19,476 nt of DNA from a bacterium (GCA_014384545.1 JACNFQ010000007.1:1-19476), one strand, 5' to 3'; shown: positions 1 to 7,230, counted from the stretch's first letter. Made by a program: numbers and translations. The notes: generated by a model from the sequence alone, not told the origin.

Positions 1-66
1 CTCTTTTCTTGGGTCATTAGAGGGGGAGCATAACAGAGTTACCCTGGGAGGCGTTGTCCCGCTCAT
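1..66 (-). CDS. Start of an unidentified gene, cut by the window edge
   Basis: An ATG at 66-64 overlaps the stop codon of the preceding gene as ATGA, and the frame stays open for 22 codons to the window edge (it reads MSGTTPPRVTLLCSP and on). A GAGGTGG ribosome binding site lies 7 nt before the ATG, inside the end of the upstream gene. The same ATGA junction occurs between the two genes upstream, so this is probably the next translationally coupled gene of the sigma factor operon. Too little protein is visible to propose a function. Confidence 0.5.
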   Translation of the reverse strand, partial: MSGTTPPRVTLLCSPSNDPRKE

Positions 67-947
67 GAAAAATCCACCTCGCCTGCCAACCGATCATACG
101 CATCACTTCCCCGTTTGTCCCTGCCCTCTAAACCAAAGAAGAGGGCTTCAACCACATGCGTTCCAACACTCCTCCCCTCAAAACGAGGTGTCGTTGTAAC
201 GAGCCACTCCAATCCCAGCGAAGTAAGGAGTTCTACGTCCTCTTTCGTGGTCGTATTGGTAAGGACGACTTTCCCTTCTAGACTTTTTGGTAAGTTCCGT
301 CTGATATAGTGAAAATCACCCGCAATCACCCTACACCCCTCAAGCCACTTGCTCTCTTTTCCGCCCAGTTCCTCTTGTTTCTCCCCCGTGGGATAGAGCC
401 ACTTGAAAGGAAGTTGGGTCACCACAGGAAGAATCCCCCTTCCCACCCTTCCCAACGACTCCAAACTGCGAATAGGAATGGGCAAACCCAACCCAAATAT
501 GAGGTCGCCATAGAGAACGTCACAGTTCCCTTCATGGAACGCTTTTGCCATGCCCCATCGGTCCAAACCCGAAACGACGACGACTTTATCTCCCTTTTTC
601 ATCACTTTTCCTTCTTCAAGGAGCCGCCGTACCAATGCCGACTCCAAATGGTGTTTAAGTCCCGAACCATCAGCGACAGGAACACGCATACCTTGAACCA
701 AGTTACGGGCATCCCTAAACTCGTACCGCCTTTCTCCTACCCATAGCCACCGATCAATCCCACCCATTCCAAAAGCATCTACTTGGTCTTCGTGCTCAAG
801 ATAGGCAGCTCGGCACAGAGCTAGGTCTCCATCAAATCCCTTTCTTCCCACAGTCCATTCTTCCCCTCTTAGGGGCAGTCTCACTTCGTGGTCTCTTGAA
901 GATGAACCCAAAGAGATTGAGAGTATCTTTCTCTTCTTCTTTATCAT
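63..947 (-). CDS. Quinate 5-dehydrogenase-like protein
   Basis: A 294-residue protein from the ATG at 947. That start overlaps the coaX stop as ATGA and has a GGAGG box 7 nt upstream; a longer in-frame start at 983 has no such support. The protein resembles a conserved family annotated as quinate/shikimate 5-dehydrogenase in Firmicutes and Thermus-Deinococcus relatives. Recognisable blocks are an N-terminal ILSISLGSSSRDHEV, the segment VDAFGMGGID, VADGSGLKHHLE, a central segment VVVVSGLDRWGMA followed by GDLIFGLGLPIPIRSL, LPFKWLYPTG, and the C-terminal pair VIAGDFHYIRRNLP and VLTNTTTKEDVELL. Family membership is fairly clear from these blocks. The enzymatic name is inherited from database annotation and is not shown by the sequence, so a reader should treat it as a conserved protein of uncertain reaction. 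It is the fifth gene of the operon that begins with the sigma factor. Confidence 0.75.
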   Translation of the reverse strand: MIKKKRKILSISLGSSSRDHEVRLPLRGEEWTVGRKGFDGDLALCRAAYLEHEDQVDAFGMGGIDRWLWVGERRYEFRDARNLVQGMRVPVADGSGLKHHLESALVRRLLEEGKVMKKGDKVVVVSGLDRWGMAKAFHEGNCDVLYGDLIFGLGLPIPIRSLESLGRVGRGILPVVTQLPFKWLYPTGEKQEELGGKESKWLEGCRVIAGDFHYIRRNLPKSLEGKVVLTNTTTKEDVELLTSLGLEWLVTTTPRFEGRSVGTHVVEALFFGLEGRDKRGSDAYDRLAGEVDFS

Positions 948-1654
948 TCCATCTCCTCCAATAAGGGTGTCATTCCCATCCAAAGAAGATCAGAATCGTA
1001 TACCCACTGGGTTCTTCTTGGAATAGAGTCAGCCTCCCCCCCCGTAACGACCCATTGTATTGAGTCGCTCACCCCTTCTTCACATCTCTCTACCAACTGG
1101 GAAAGGGCTCCTAACATCCCTTCTCTCACCCCAAGACGAATGCCCTCAGATGAGGTCATGCCCCGACCGATGGAATCCCCAAGGTGGGTCAAATGAGGGA
1201 GTTTCCCTATCCCCCCCAACCCACGCAACACCAACGCTTGCCCCGGGAAAAGTGCCCCCCCCACAAAGCGGTCCTCTCCATTCCATACGGAAAGCGTCCA
1301 AACAGTTCCTGCAGAAATCACGCCAATGGAACCCGAACTCCATCTCTTCCGCAACCCCAAGTAATGGAGCCGTCTATCTTCCCCAAAAGAGGGGGTGCCG
1401 TAGTTCTCTACCCCCACTGATTCTTCAGTCAGGATATCTCCTACCCTTACTACCCTCCCCCTAAGTCCTCCCAAGAGTGCCGCTGTCGTCCCTTCTGATC
1501 GCGTGGAACATACTAAGACTCCTTCTACCCCAGTAATCAACTCTTTGGGTAGGGGTCTAGAAAGGGGGTACTCTCCCTGAACCAATGGGGAAGTATGGGG
1601 TGATAAATGGGCGGCTTTGAGTCGCGAATTCCCTAAATCAAGACCAAGCCACAT
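944..1654 (-). CDS. coaX: Type III pantothenate kinase family protein (CoaX)
   Basis: A 236-residue protein of the ASKHA-fold CoaX family, which phosphorylates pantothenate in the first step of coenzyme A synthesis. The N-terminal phosphate-binding motif GLDLGNSRLK (residues 4-13, Asp6) is intact. Other family landmarks are EDR at 92-94 (usual GADR), GGALFPG at 132-138, TSSEGIRLG at 167-175 and VVTGGEADS near 202. The block that normally reads D-x-GTA-x-T-x-D reads SAGTVWTLS (114-122), so both expected aspartates are serine. In the family one of these is thought to act in catalysis, so activity is uncertain. At 236 residues it is slightly short (family about 250). It starts 11 bp after the efp stop and ends overlapping the next gene by 4 bp. 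It could be a diverged active enzyme or a non-catalytic relative. Confidence 0.85.
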   Translation of the reverse strand: MWLGLDLGNSRLKAAHLSPHTSPLVQGEYPLSRPLPKELITGVEGVLVCSTRSEGTTAALLGGLRGRVVRVGDILTEESVGVENYGTPSFGEDRRLHYLGLRKRWSSGSIGVISAGTVWTLSVWNGEDRFVGGALFPGQALVLRGLGGIGKLPHLTHLGDSIGRGMTSSEGIRLGVREGMLGALSQLVERCEEGVSDSIQWVVTGGEADSIPRRTQWVYDSDLLWMGMTPLLEEME

Positions 1655-1665
1655 GACGACCTTGC

Positions 1666-2226
1666 CTAAGCACGCTCAACATAAGTCCCCGTTCGTGTAT
1701 CTACTTTTATATTCTGCCCCTCTGAAATAAAGAGGGGGGCTTGGACCTCGATTCCACCGACTAAAACGACCCCCTTTGTCGCTCCTGTTGCGGTGTTTCC
1801 TTTCACCGCAGTGGGTGCTTCAATCACATTTCTTACGACATGGGGCGGTGGACCCAAGTCAACAGCAACGCCATCCAACAGCGTCAAGACAGCCGCTTCA
1901 TTCTCTAGCAACCATTCCACGCCAGAGACACGATCTAAATGAACCTCCTGTTGGTCGAATGTCTTTTCGTTCATGACCGTAAAGAGGTCCCCTTGCCGAA
2001 AAAGGAGGAGGACAGGAACCGTCTCAAAATGGCATCGTTCTACCCGTTCCCCCCCGTTGAATCGCCGAAATGTCGTGCTTCCAGAATCCAACCGACGAAC
2101 CTTAGCAACTAAGAAAGCAGCCTGTCGCCCCATTTTCGTATGTTCCGTCGTTAGAACCCGAAAATGGACACCCTTTTCTTGAAAAACCATCCCCGGGCGT
2201 AAATCATTGACATTGATTTTTGCCAC
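1666..2226 (-). CDS. efp: Translation elongation factor P
   Basis: A 186-residue protein, the usual EF-P length, from a GTG at 2226 with AAAGG 4 nt upstream. The open frame continues upstream to 2424 but that part lies antiparallel-free inside the pilin gene in another frame and has no EF-P similarity. The three beta-barrel domains are visible: an N-terminal KOW-like domain opening with INVNDLRPGMVF, the segment VPVLLLFRQGDLFTVMN, and an OB-type C-terminus ending IKVDTRTGTYVERA. EF-P relieves ribosomes stalled at consecutive prolines. The tip of domain I, which enters the peptidyl transferase centre, reads EHTKMGRQAAF with Arg34 where E. coli EF-P has Lys34. The usual PGKG or PGRG loop is thus MGRQ. 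The gene starts 7 bp after the pilin 1 stop and precedes coaX. Confidence 0.95.
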   Translation of the reverse strand: MAKINVNDLRPGMVFQEKGVHFRVLTTEHTKMGRQAAFLVAKVRRLDSGSTTFRRFNGGERVERCHFETVPVLLLFRQGDLFTVMNEKTFDQQEVHLDRVSGVEWLLENEAAVLTLLDGVAVDLGPPPHVVRNVIEAPTAVKGNTATGATKGVVLVGGIEVQAPLFISEGQNIKVDTRTGTYVERA

Positions 2227-2233
2227 GATACCT

Positions 2234-3343
2234 TTACTCGTTATTGCCCACAGAACTTCGAAGAACGATGATGCCGTCCAACTGACCGTCTGGATTCCCC
2301 ATCCCGGCACGGAACTGGCTGCTTTTCTGTCGCATTGACAAGCCCTGCCCTCCACCCATTCCCTCGTTGGCATCACAGTCGTCTGGACCGTTTCCTTGAC
2401 CACTTCCATCACAATCATCATCATTTAGATTGCCATCGTTGTCCACATCCCAACTGTCTCTAAACACGGTATTGGGCAGACTATCCCCATAGATAATGTC
2501 TGCAGTTCCATACGGCTGCTCGCCCGCGGTAGAGCCGAGCCCGGGCATACAGTTGTTCGTTTGGTACATAGGTGAACAGAGGAGGTCCTTTCCTGTGGAA
2601 CGGACCGAGCCCCAAACACCCAAGACCCAACCATCAGCCAGCGCAGAAGATTCGCTCTTGCGTGAACCAAAAAGTCCCGATTGTTGGGGATAGGGTGTCC
2701 TACGCCCTTGGGAATAGGAGCGGTAAAGAAACTGTCCGGGAAGAAAATCAAAGGTCTGTGGGTTGCCATCTCCCACAAAGTAGGTGCCGGGGGCTTGACG
2801 TGTAAAAGAGGTACCATCAAGTTCATGCCAACCCGAAGAGGGGAAGTTGGGGTCATGAGAAACATTCCCCATAATCGTTCCTGACCAAACCGGTGGCGCA
2901 CCCATCCCAAATCCTTGGACCAAATGGTCATCCATGCAACCAAAGCGAGGGTCGTCATTCGCTAATCCACAAAGTGTTCCCCCTATTCTTACAAAGGGAT
3001 TCACCGGGTATTGCGAAAGGTAATCGCCACGAACCAGAGGATCCAGTGCCATCCAATCCGCATGACCATCCGTGGGGTCCACAACTGTTGCACTCTCCCC
3101 CCGATACCCCCATGACACTCTCTTTCCGCCCCATAGATAACCAGGAACGAGCCCCTCATGATCGGTGGAAAAACGATGGAGCGCTGTCTCAATCACACGA
3201 AGATTGGACTTGACTTGCGTTTCAAATGCTTTATCCTTCGCCTTGAGAAAGTTGGGCAAGGCGAGGGCTGTCAGGATGCCCATGATGGTGATAACCACCA
3301 AGAGCTCAATAAGTGTAAATCCGCGTTTATCCCACATAGGCAC
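2234..3343 (-). CDS. Type IV pilin / GspG-like pseudopilin 1, with Asp-rich loop
   Basis: Up to 369 residues. The class III prepilin leader is short and basic (WDKRG) and is followed by the hydrophobic helix [16 protein letters not shown], with the Glu at position 5 of the predicted mature chain; cleavage by prepilin peptidase would be between Gly and Phe. Two starts are possible: GTG at 3343, 12 nt after a GGAGG, and ATG at 3337, which gives the more usual six-residue leader. Both overlap the sigma factor stop at 3327. The large globular domain shares blocks with the other pilin-like proteins of the window: [34 protein letters not shown] and [12 protein letters not shown]. Residues about 297-333 are unusual, with a [15 protein letters not shown] stretch followed by Gly-rich and further acidic sequence that resembles calcium-binding loops. 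The protein is probably a minor pilin or pseudopilin. Calcium binding is inferred. Confidence 0.9.
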   Translation of the reverse strand: MPMWDKRGFTLIELLVVITIMGILTALALPNFLKAKDKAFETQVKSNLRVIETALHRFSTDHEGLVPGYLWGGKRVSWGYRGESATVVDPTDGHADWMALDPLVRGDYLSQYPVNPFVRIGGTLCGLANDDPRFGCMDDHLVQGFGMGAPPVWSGTIMGNVSHDPNFPSSGWHELDGTSFTRQAPGTYFVGDGNPQTFDFLPGQFLYRSYSQGRRTPYPQQSGLFGSRKSESSALADGWVLGVWGSVRSTGKDLLCSPMYQTNNCMPGLGSTAGEQPYGTADIIYGDSLPNTVFRDSWDVDNDGNLNDDDCDGSGQGNGPDDCDANEGMGGGQGLSMRQKSSQFRAGMGNPDGQLDGIIVLRSSVGNNE

Positions 3344-4772
3344 TTAGTTTTTCTGCCTCCTTAGAGTTTCTGAGTTTCTTGACCGCTTCGTTTTCTATCT
3401 GGCGAACTCGTTCTCGGGTGAGTGGCTTGCCATCCGCCTCACTCAGTTTCTTCCCCACTTCTTCCAATGTAAGAGGAACCCCATCATCTAGACCATAACG
3501 GTGGGTAAGGACAAAAAACTCTCTCTCATTCAGAATCTTACTCAAAACCTTTTTCAGATCCTTCTTGAGCAAGTCACTGGACATCTCTTCTTCGGGACGA
3601 GGAATCTTCTTGTCCTCAATGTAGTCTTTCAGAATCGCTTCGTCATCATCTCCAATGGGAAGCTCTAAAGAGACGATTCCTTGGGCATACCTTTGAATTT
3701 CCAAGATGCGAGTTACCGCCTTTTCCCAAACATCCAAGTCACTACGAAAAGAGCGAAGAACCGCTCTTTCATCAATGTCCATCTTCTGTTCTGGAGTCCA
3801 ACCCGAGCCGTGGATTGAGCGCTTGGGAGTAGGGATGGAACAGAGTTCAGCAACCTCGTATAGGTCACTTCTCTCTTTACGCCATTGTGGCGAACGACGA
3901 TGTTTCTTCCGGAATTCTTTTTCAGCCTTTCTATAGTTATCCACCGAAGCAAAGACTTCGTCTTCGCGGGAGGGAGGGAGAAGGCCGAGCGCATACGCCA
4001 TCTCTTCCATCTCTGGTTTTCGCCCCTGTTCCTGCTCAAATTGGCTCTCTATCTTCCGATATCTATTGATGGTCTCTACCATGTGGACCGGGCGACGGAC
4101 GATATTTCCTTGATCAGCGAGAGCTCGTGTAATCGCTTGACGAATCCACCAGGTTGCATAGGTGCTAAACTTGAAACCTTTGGAGTGATCAAACTTCTGG
4201 ATAGCGCGCATCAACCCTCCAACACCCTCTTGAATCAAATCCACAAAGGCGAGCCCTCTACCCGAATACTTTCGGGCAATAGAGACGACAAGACGAAAGT
4301 TGCTTCGGGCCAACATATCTACCGAATCCTCATCCCCAGCAGCTGTCCCTTGGGCATAGGTCCGCTCTTCATCTCTCGTTAGTAGGTAATCATGACTAAT
4401 CTCTTTTAGGAAATACTTGACTGTATCTTGAATGAAATAATCTTCTTCCCGGCGACGACGCCGATCTTTGATCTTCATTGACCCCGTACGAGCTTGTTCT
4501 TCGGTAACGATTTCAATTCCAGCCTCTTCTAACCGGGTAAAGAGGTTTGATACCTGCTGGGGACCCAGTCCCTGATTCTCAACATAAGTCTGAAAAGCAA
4601 CCGTCGTCAAGAACCCCTTGGAGCGCGCTTGACGAACGAGTTCTTCAAGGAGATCTTCCTCTGCTACCTCTTCAATCGCTCCTTCAAGGTTCTCTTCGGC
4701 ATCTCCCCCCAATGAGGAAATCTCTTGGGCCAACTCCTCTTCAAGTCCATTTGGACGATAATCGTTACTCAC
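3327..4772 (-). CDS. rpoD: Primary RNA polymerase sigma factor (sigma-70, RpoD/SigA type)
   Basis: A 481-residue protein from a GTG at 4772 with GGGAGG 6 nt upstream. A region 1.1-like segment lies at about 38-92. Region 1.2 and region 2 follow ([10 protein letters not shown] at 116-125, [37 protein letters not shown] near 195-215, the -10 reading helix). Region 3.0 reads [15 protein letters not shown]. Region 3.2 reads [13 protein letters not shown] near 366. Region 4 ends with the helix-turn-helix and [17 protein letters not shown]. Two departures from the family are visible. About 85-90 extra residues (roughly 265-352) separate region 3.1 from 3.2. The turn of the region 4.2 helix-turn-helix is about 6 residues longer than the usual EEVGK-4 residues-TRER. 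It heads an operon through pilin 1, efp and coaX. Full set of regions supports a housekeeping factor. Confidence 0.95.
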   Translation of the reverse strand: MSNDYRPNGLEEELAQEISSLGGDAEENLEGAIEEVAEEDLLEELVRQARSKGFLTTVAFQTYVENQGLGPQQVSNLFTRLEEAGIEIVTEEQARTGSMKIKDRRRRREEDYFIQDTVKYFLKEISHDYLLTRDEERTYAQGTAAGDEDSVDMLARSNFRLVVSIARKYSGRGLAFVDLIQEGVGGLMRAIQKFDHSKGFKFSTYATWWIRQAITRALADQGNIVRRPVHMVETINRYRKIESQFEQEQGRKPEMEEMAYALGLLPPSREDEVFASVDNYRKAEKEFRKKHRRSPQWRKERSDLYEVAELCSIPTPKRSIHGSGWTPEQKMDIDERAVLRSFRSDLDVWEKAVTRILEIQRYAQGIVSLELPIGDDDEAILKDYIEDKKIPRPEEEMSSDLLKKDLKKVLSKILNEREFFVLTHRYGLDDGVPLTLEEVGKKLSEADGKPLTRERVRQIENEAVKKLRNSKEAEKLSAYVG

Positions 4773-4793
4773 AGTTTTCCTCCCAAACCTAAA

Positions 4794-4803
4794 GAGTATA
4801 CTC
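4794..4803. promoter_or_regulatory. Symmetric bidirectional -10 element between the sigma factor and UbiA genes
   Basis: The 38-bp gap between the divergent starts (4772 and 4811) contains the perfect palindrome GAGTATACTC, which reads TATACT on both strands (plus 4797-4802, minus 4800-4795). Either reading would place transcription starts about 7 nt further on. On the minus strand this leaves a short leader carrying the GGGAGG box at 4784-4779. On the plus strand the start would lie at or within 2-3 nt of the GTG at 4811, which has no ribosome binding site, so that mRNA may be leaderless. I see no TTGACA-like box at the proper distance on either side. Confidence 0.6.
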
Positions 4804-4810
4804 CCTCCCC

Positions 4811-5662
4811 GTGGTCAATTCACCAATTTCCCCCACTTGGAGAGGTCCTCGATTCCGTTCGTGGACGAAAAACTTCCTCCTATTTGTGGGGTTTATCTTC
4901 TTGGGAGAGGGTCGCCTATCCTACTTGACGCCTGTCATTTGGGGATTCGCTCTCTTTTCGCTTGGAGCAACGACAGGGTATGCTTTGAACGACTTGGCAG
5001 ATGCCCAAGGGGACAAGTCACACCCTTTACACACACGCCGTCGTCGCTCTCTAGTCACGGCGATACCTTTTCCCATACTCTTAGTGGGGGGGATTATCTT
5101 TGGTCTTCGCACAGAGATGGTTTCACCCCTAATGGCGGGTCTTGTCGTGGGGTATCTGCTCTTGTCGGTGCTCTACACCCACTTTTTCAAGAAGATCCCT
5201 CTCTTGGAACTTCTCATTTTAGCGACGCTATTCCTCTTGAGGGTATTGGCAGGTACATGGGGTGTGGGCATTCCACCGAGTTCTTGGCTCGTTATCGCTG
5301 CTTTTCTTATGGCTTTGCTCCTAGGAGTGGGAAAACGATTGGCAGAAAGAAGGCGCGGTCTAGAAGGTTTCTCTTTCCGCCCTGTACTCAATGAATACCC
5401 CGAGTCCTTCTTGTTGGGGATGACACGCATGTTGGTGGGGCTCAACTTTCTCGTTTACCTCCTCTATGCGGTAGATCATCCAGAGCGAGATCTCCTCTTT
5501 CTTCTCTCTACGCTCCCCTTTGTAGCTTATGGGTTGTTCCGGTATCTCCTAATCGTTGAGACAAGAGAGGACGCTCCTTCACCCGAGGCTTTACTCCTTT
5601 CTGACAAACCCTCCCTGCTCAATCTTGCTCTGTGGCTACTTGTCGTCTGGAGCACACTATGA
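4811..5662 (+). CDS. UbiA-family prenyltransferase, decaprenyl-phosphate phosphoribosyltransferase-like
   Basis: A 283-residue polytopic membrane protein with about eight hydrophobic segments. It begins with a GTG at 4811 that lacks a ribosome binding site. The N-terminal [12 protein letters not shown] matches the R-x-W-x-KN signature of the subfamily that makes polyprenyl-phosphoribose from phosphoribosyl pyrophosphate (UbiA/DPPR synthase of actinobacterial cell-wall synthesis). The first metal/diphosphate motif is intact: NDLADAQGD at 60-68 followed by SHPLHTRRR. The second motif region reads [14 protein letters not shown], where the usual Asp is Glu, followed by LRVLAG and [13 protein letters not shown]. 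UbiA superfamily membership is secure; the exact substrate is inferred from the R-W-KN and SHP features. The gene overlaps the next by 4 bp (ATGA), and the operon ends with nusB. Confidence 0.85.
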   Translation: MVNSPISPTWRGPRFRSWTKNFLLFVGFIFLGEGRLSYLTPVIWGFALFSLGATTGYALNDLADAQGDKSHPLHTRRRRSLVTAIPFPILLVGGIIFGLRTEMVSPLMAGLVVGYLLLSVLYTHFFKKIPLLELLILATLFLLRVLAGTWGVGIPPSSWLVIAAFLMALLLGVGKRLAERRRGLEGFSFRPVLNEYPESFLLGMTRMLVGLNFLVYLLYAVDHPERDLLFLLSTLPFVAYGLFRYLLIVETREDAPSPEALLLSDKPSLLNLALWLLVVWSTL

Positions 5663-5916
5663 ATAAGACAGGGGAGCAAGCAGCGACGCACCGATATGTC
5701 CCTTCTCTGACAAAGAGGGGTCCACGAGGTAGAGCTTTGTGGGTTCTTTCTGTTCGGGATAGACAGACGGGCAAAGAAACCCCTCTCTTCGTCTCTACCC
5801 AAAGCGCACCCGCCCACCAAAAGCGACTCATCATTCTTGATGCCCTTCTCTTGCTCTCTAGCCAAGAGTTTAGGTTGCGTTGGTTATCGGGGCATGCTCC
5901 GGAGAGCGATACCTAA
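5659..5916 (+). CDS. Small protein of unknown function between ubiA-like gene and nusB
   Basis: An 85-residue frame starting at an ATG that overlaps the prenyltransferase stop (ATGA) and ending in a TAA that overlaps the nusB ATG (TAATG). These two couplings argue that it is translated. The N-terminal 30 residues are basic and polar. The middle (RALWVLSVRDRQTGKETPLF) looks like a pair of beta strands joined by a turn. A hydrophobic helix-like stretch RLIILDALLLLSSQEFRLRW follows. There is no signal peptide. I do not recognise a family. Its place directly before NusB might suggest RNA or ribosome-related work, but nothing in the sequence shows this. Confidence 0.65.
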   Translation: MNKTGEQAATHRYVPSLTKRGPRGRALWVLSVRDRQTGKETPLFVSTQSAPAHQKRLIILDALLLLSSQEFRLRWLSGHAPESDT

Positions 5917-6323
5917 TGGCAGCGAGGCGTGGTATCGCTTTCCATCGTGCTTGCTTTGAAGCTTTGGTGGTGATTGATTCTTTGGCTGTCGGTGGAGAAG
6001 GTGCCGCAGCGACGATTGCACAACGCACTCCCAACGACCCACCTCCCCCCCATTTGGCCGATGAATTGGAGAATCTCATACAGATGCTACCCCAACTTGA
6101 CACTGCACTCCAAGAAGCACTGGGGTCTCGGAACAGAAAACTTTCCCTGTTAGGACGCCCCGAGAGGGCGGCTATGCGGTATGGTGCTTGGCTCTTATTG
6201 GGGCCACGAAAGATGGACATTCCATTGGCTTCTTCAATCGCTGCTGACTTGGTAGATAGGTATGGTGAAGCAAACGCCCGCCCGCTCGTTCAGGGGTGTC
6301 TTAGCTTTCTGGCCTCTCGTTGA
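5916..6323 (+). CDS. nusB: Transcription antitermination protein NusB
   Basis: A 135-residue, probably all-helical protein. The ATG at 5916 overlaps the upstream stop and has GGAGAG 9 nt before it; a longer reading from 5880 is less likely. NusB binds boxA RNA together with NusE/S10 and promotes antitermination in rRNA operons. The N-terminus MAARRGIAFHRACFEALVVI fits the usual R-R-x-A-R-x-x-x-x-x-AL opening. The diagnostic C-terminal half reads LLGRPERAAMRYGAWLLL, then DIPLASSIAADLVDRYGEA and RPLVQGCLSFLAS. These match the family blocks (D-R, a-LR-a-yEL, IP-xx-v-I-NEav-la, FvNgvLd). It is diverged: the usual INEAVELAK is SSIAADLVD and FVNGVL is LVQGCL. It overlaps the convergent ZnuA-like gene by 23 bp. 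Confidence 0.8.
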   Translation: MAARRGIAFHRACFEALVVIDSLAVGGEGAAATIAQRTPNDPPPPHLADELENLIQMLPQLDTALQEALGSRNRKLSLLGRPERAAMRYGAWLLLGPRKMDIPLASSIAADLVDRYGEANARPLVQGCLSFLASR

Positions 6324-7203
6324 CCACCTGCCACATCCCCTCCCGAATCCGTCGCACATTCTCTTTGACAAAGGTGATTGGTCGTTCAGGAGGGGGGTTC
6401 ATATCTGAAGGGAAGAGGAGAATCTCAACGACTACCCAGCCCACACTTTCTGCATTTTCTCTCACACTCTTGGGGGTATAGGTGCTTATCAACAACAACT
6501 CAGGCGAGAGTATATCCCTCTCAAGCTCCAAAAACCTCTCTAGAGGAATCTCATCAAGGGGATTCTCCACCAATCGCCAGAGAGGAGCAGGCCCCACAAA
6601 CGGAAGAATATCCTCTTCCATAGGGGAATGGGTCGCTATCCTCATTTTCCCCTTGGGTAATGCCACCCCCTCCACACCAAAGCGGACATTCATAAAGTAA
6701 GTATCTATCTCTTCAAGATGCTCTTGGATACGTTGGTGATAAAAGGCTCCATTGCGAGGGTCTATCTCCGACAACATCGTAGCGACTTGAATCAGCATAT
6801 CATTCAAGTAACTACCATGTAGCCAATAGGCAAACCCGCCAAAATCTGAAACACGGGGGTTCTTGATGACGCGATGGGGTGCATACCATCCTGCAGACTG
6901 AACGGCACTTATTCCGCTCTCTTCCCAAGGCACACCCAGCGAGAGAAAAAGGCGATAAATACGATGTTCATCATCAAGAGGAGGGGGGGAGTAGAGGGGG
7001 TTTTCTTTAGGTAAGAAGAGGGAATCTACTCTCACTTTTTCCCCACCAACCCATTCCACCACATCAGCCAAAATAGGGTGGGTCACGAGGACAGCTAACT
7101 CGCTCTCTCGCGCGGGACCCGTTGGGCAACCAACCAAGAAGAGAAGAGAGAGAATTACGAGAAGCCTTGGTCCCATTCCTCCAAGTCTATACCCCAACCG
7201 CAT
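6301..7203 (-). CDS. ZnuA/TroA-like (cluster 9) metal-binding lipoprotein, diverged
   Basis: About 300 residues from the ATG at 7203. The start is uncertain, since an in-frame ATG at 7173 and a GTG at 7269 also exist and none has a well-spaced ribosome binding site. The N-terminus is a lipoprotein signal with lipobox LVGC (Cys26 from 7203). The cluster 9 substrate-binding fold is suggested by VTHPILADVVEWVGGEKVRVDSL near the start, the linker helix LSEIDPRNGAFYHQRIQEHLEEID, and the C-terminal RPITFVKENVRRIREGMWQVV. Metal-ligand positions are altered. The usual DPH-x-Y reads NPLYSPPP, and the second His site (usual DPH-x-W) reads FAYWLHG. The third His may be kept in IATHSPMEEDI. No ABC permease or ATPase gene is adjacent. 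It may bind another ligand, or be a lone surface lipoprotein. Confidence 0.75.
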   Translation of the reverse strand: MRLGYRLGGMGPRLLVILSLLFLVGCPTGPARESELAVLVTHPILADVVEWVGGEKVRVDSLFLPKENPLYSPPPLDDEHRIYRLFLSLGVPWEESGISAVQSAGWYAPHRVIKNPRVSDFGGFAYWLHGSYLNDMLIQVATMLSEIDPRNGAFYHQRIQEHLEEIDTYFMNVRFGVEGVALPKGKMRIATHSPMEEDILPFVGPAPLWRLVENPLDEIPLERFLELERDILSPELLLISTYTPKSVRENAESVGWVVVEILLFPSDMNPPPERPITFVKENVRRIREGMWQVVNERPES

Positions 7204-7230
7204 TCCTTTTATCCACTTTCTTCTTTCAGA

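Noticed and set aside
309-746. Plus-strand frame of 145 codons opposite the quinate-dehydrogenase-like gene
   Set aside because: It is antisense to a clear protein-coding gene, low in recognisable structure and without a ribosome binding site.
2227-2424. Upstream extension of the efp frame by 66 residues
   Set aside because: It overlaps the pilin 1 gene in another frame, has no EF-P similarity, and the GTG at 2226 gives the standard 186-residue protein.
5880-5915. Longer NusB start at 5880
   Set aside because: The ATG at 5916 has GGAGAG at 9 nt and begins the family-like MAARRG; the extra 12 residues overlap the preceding gene.
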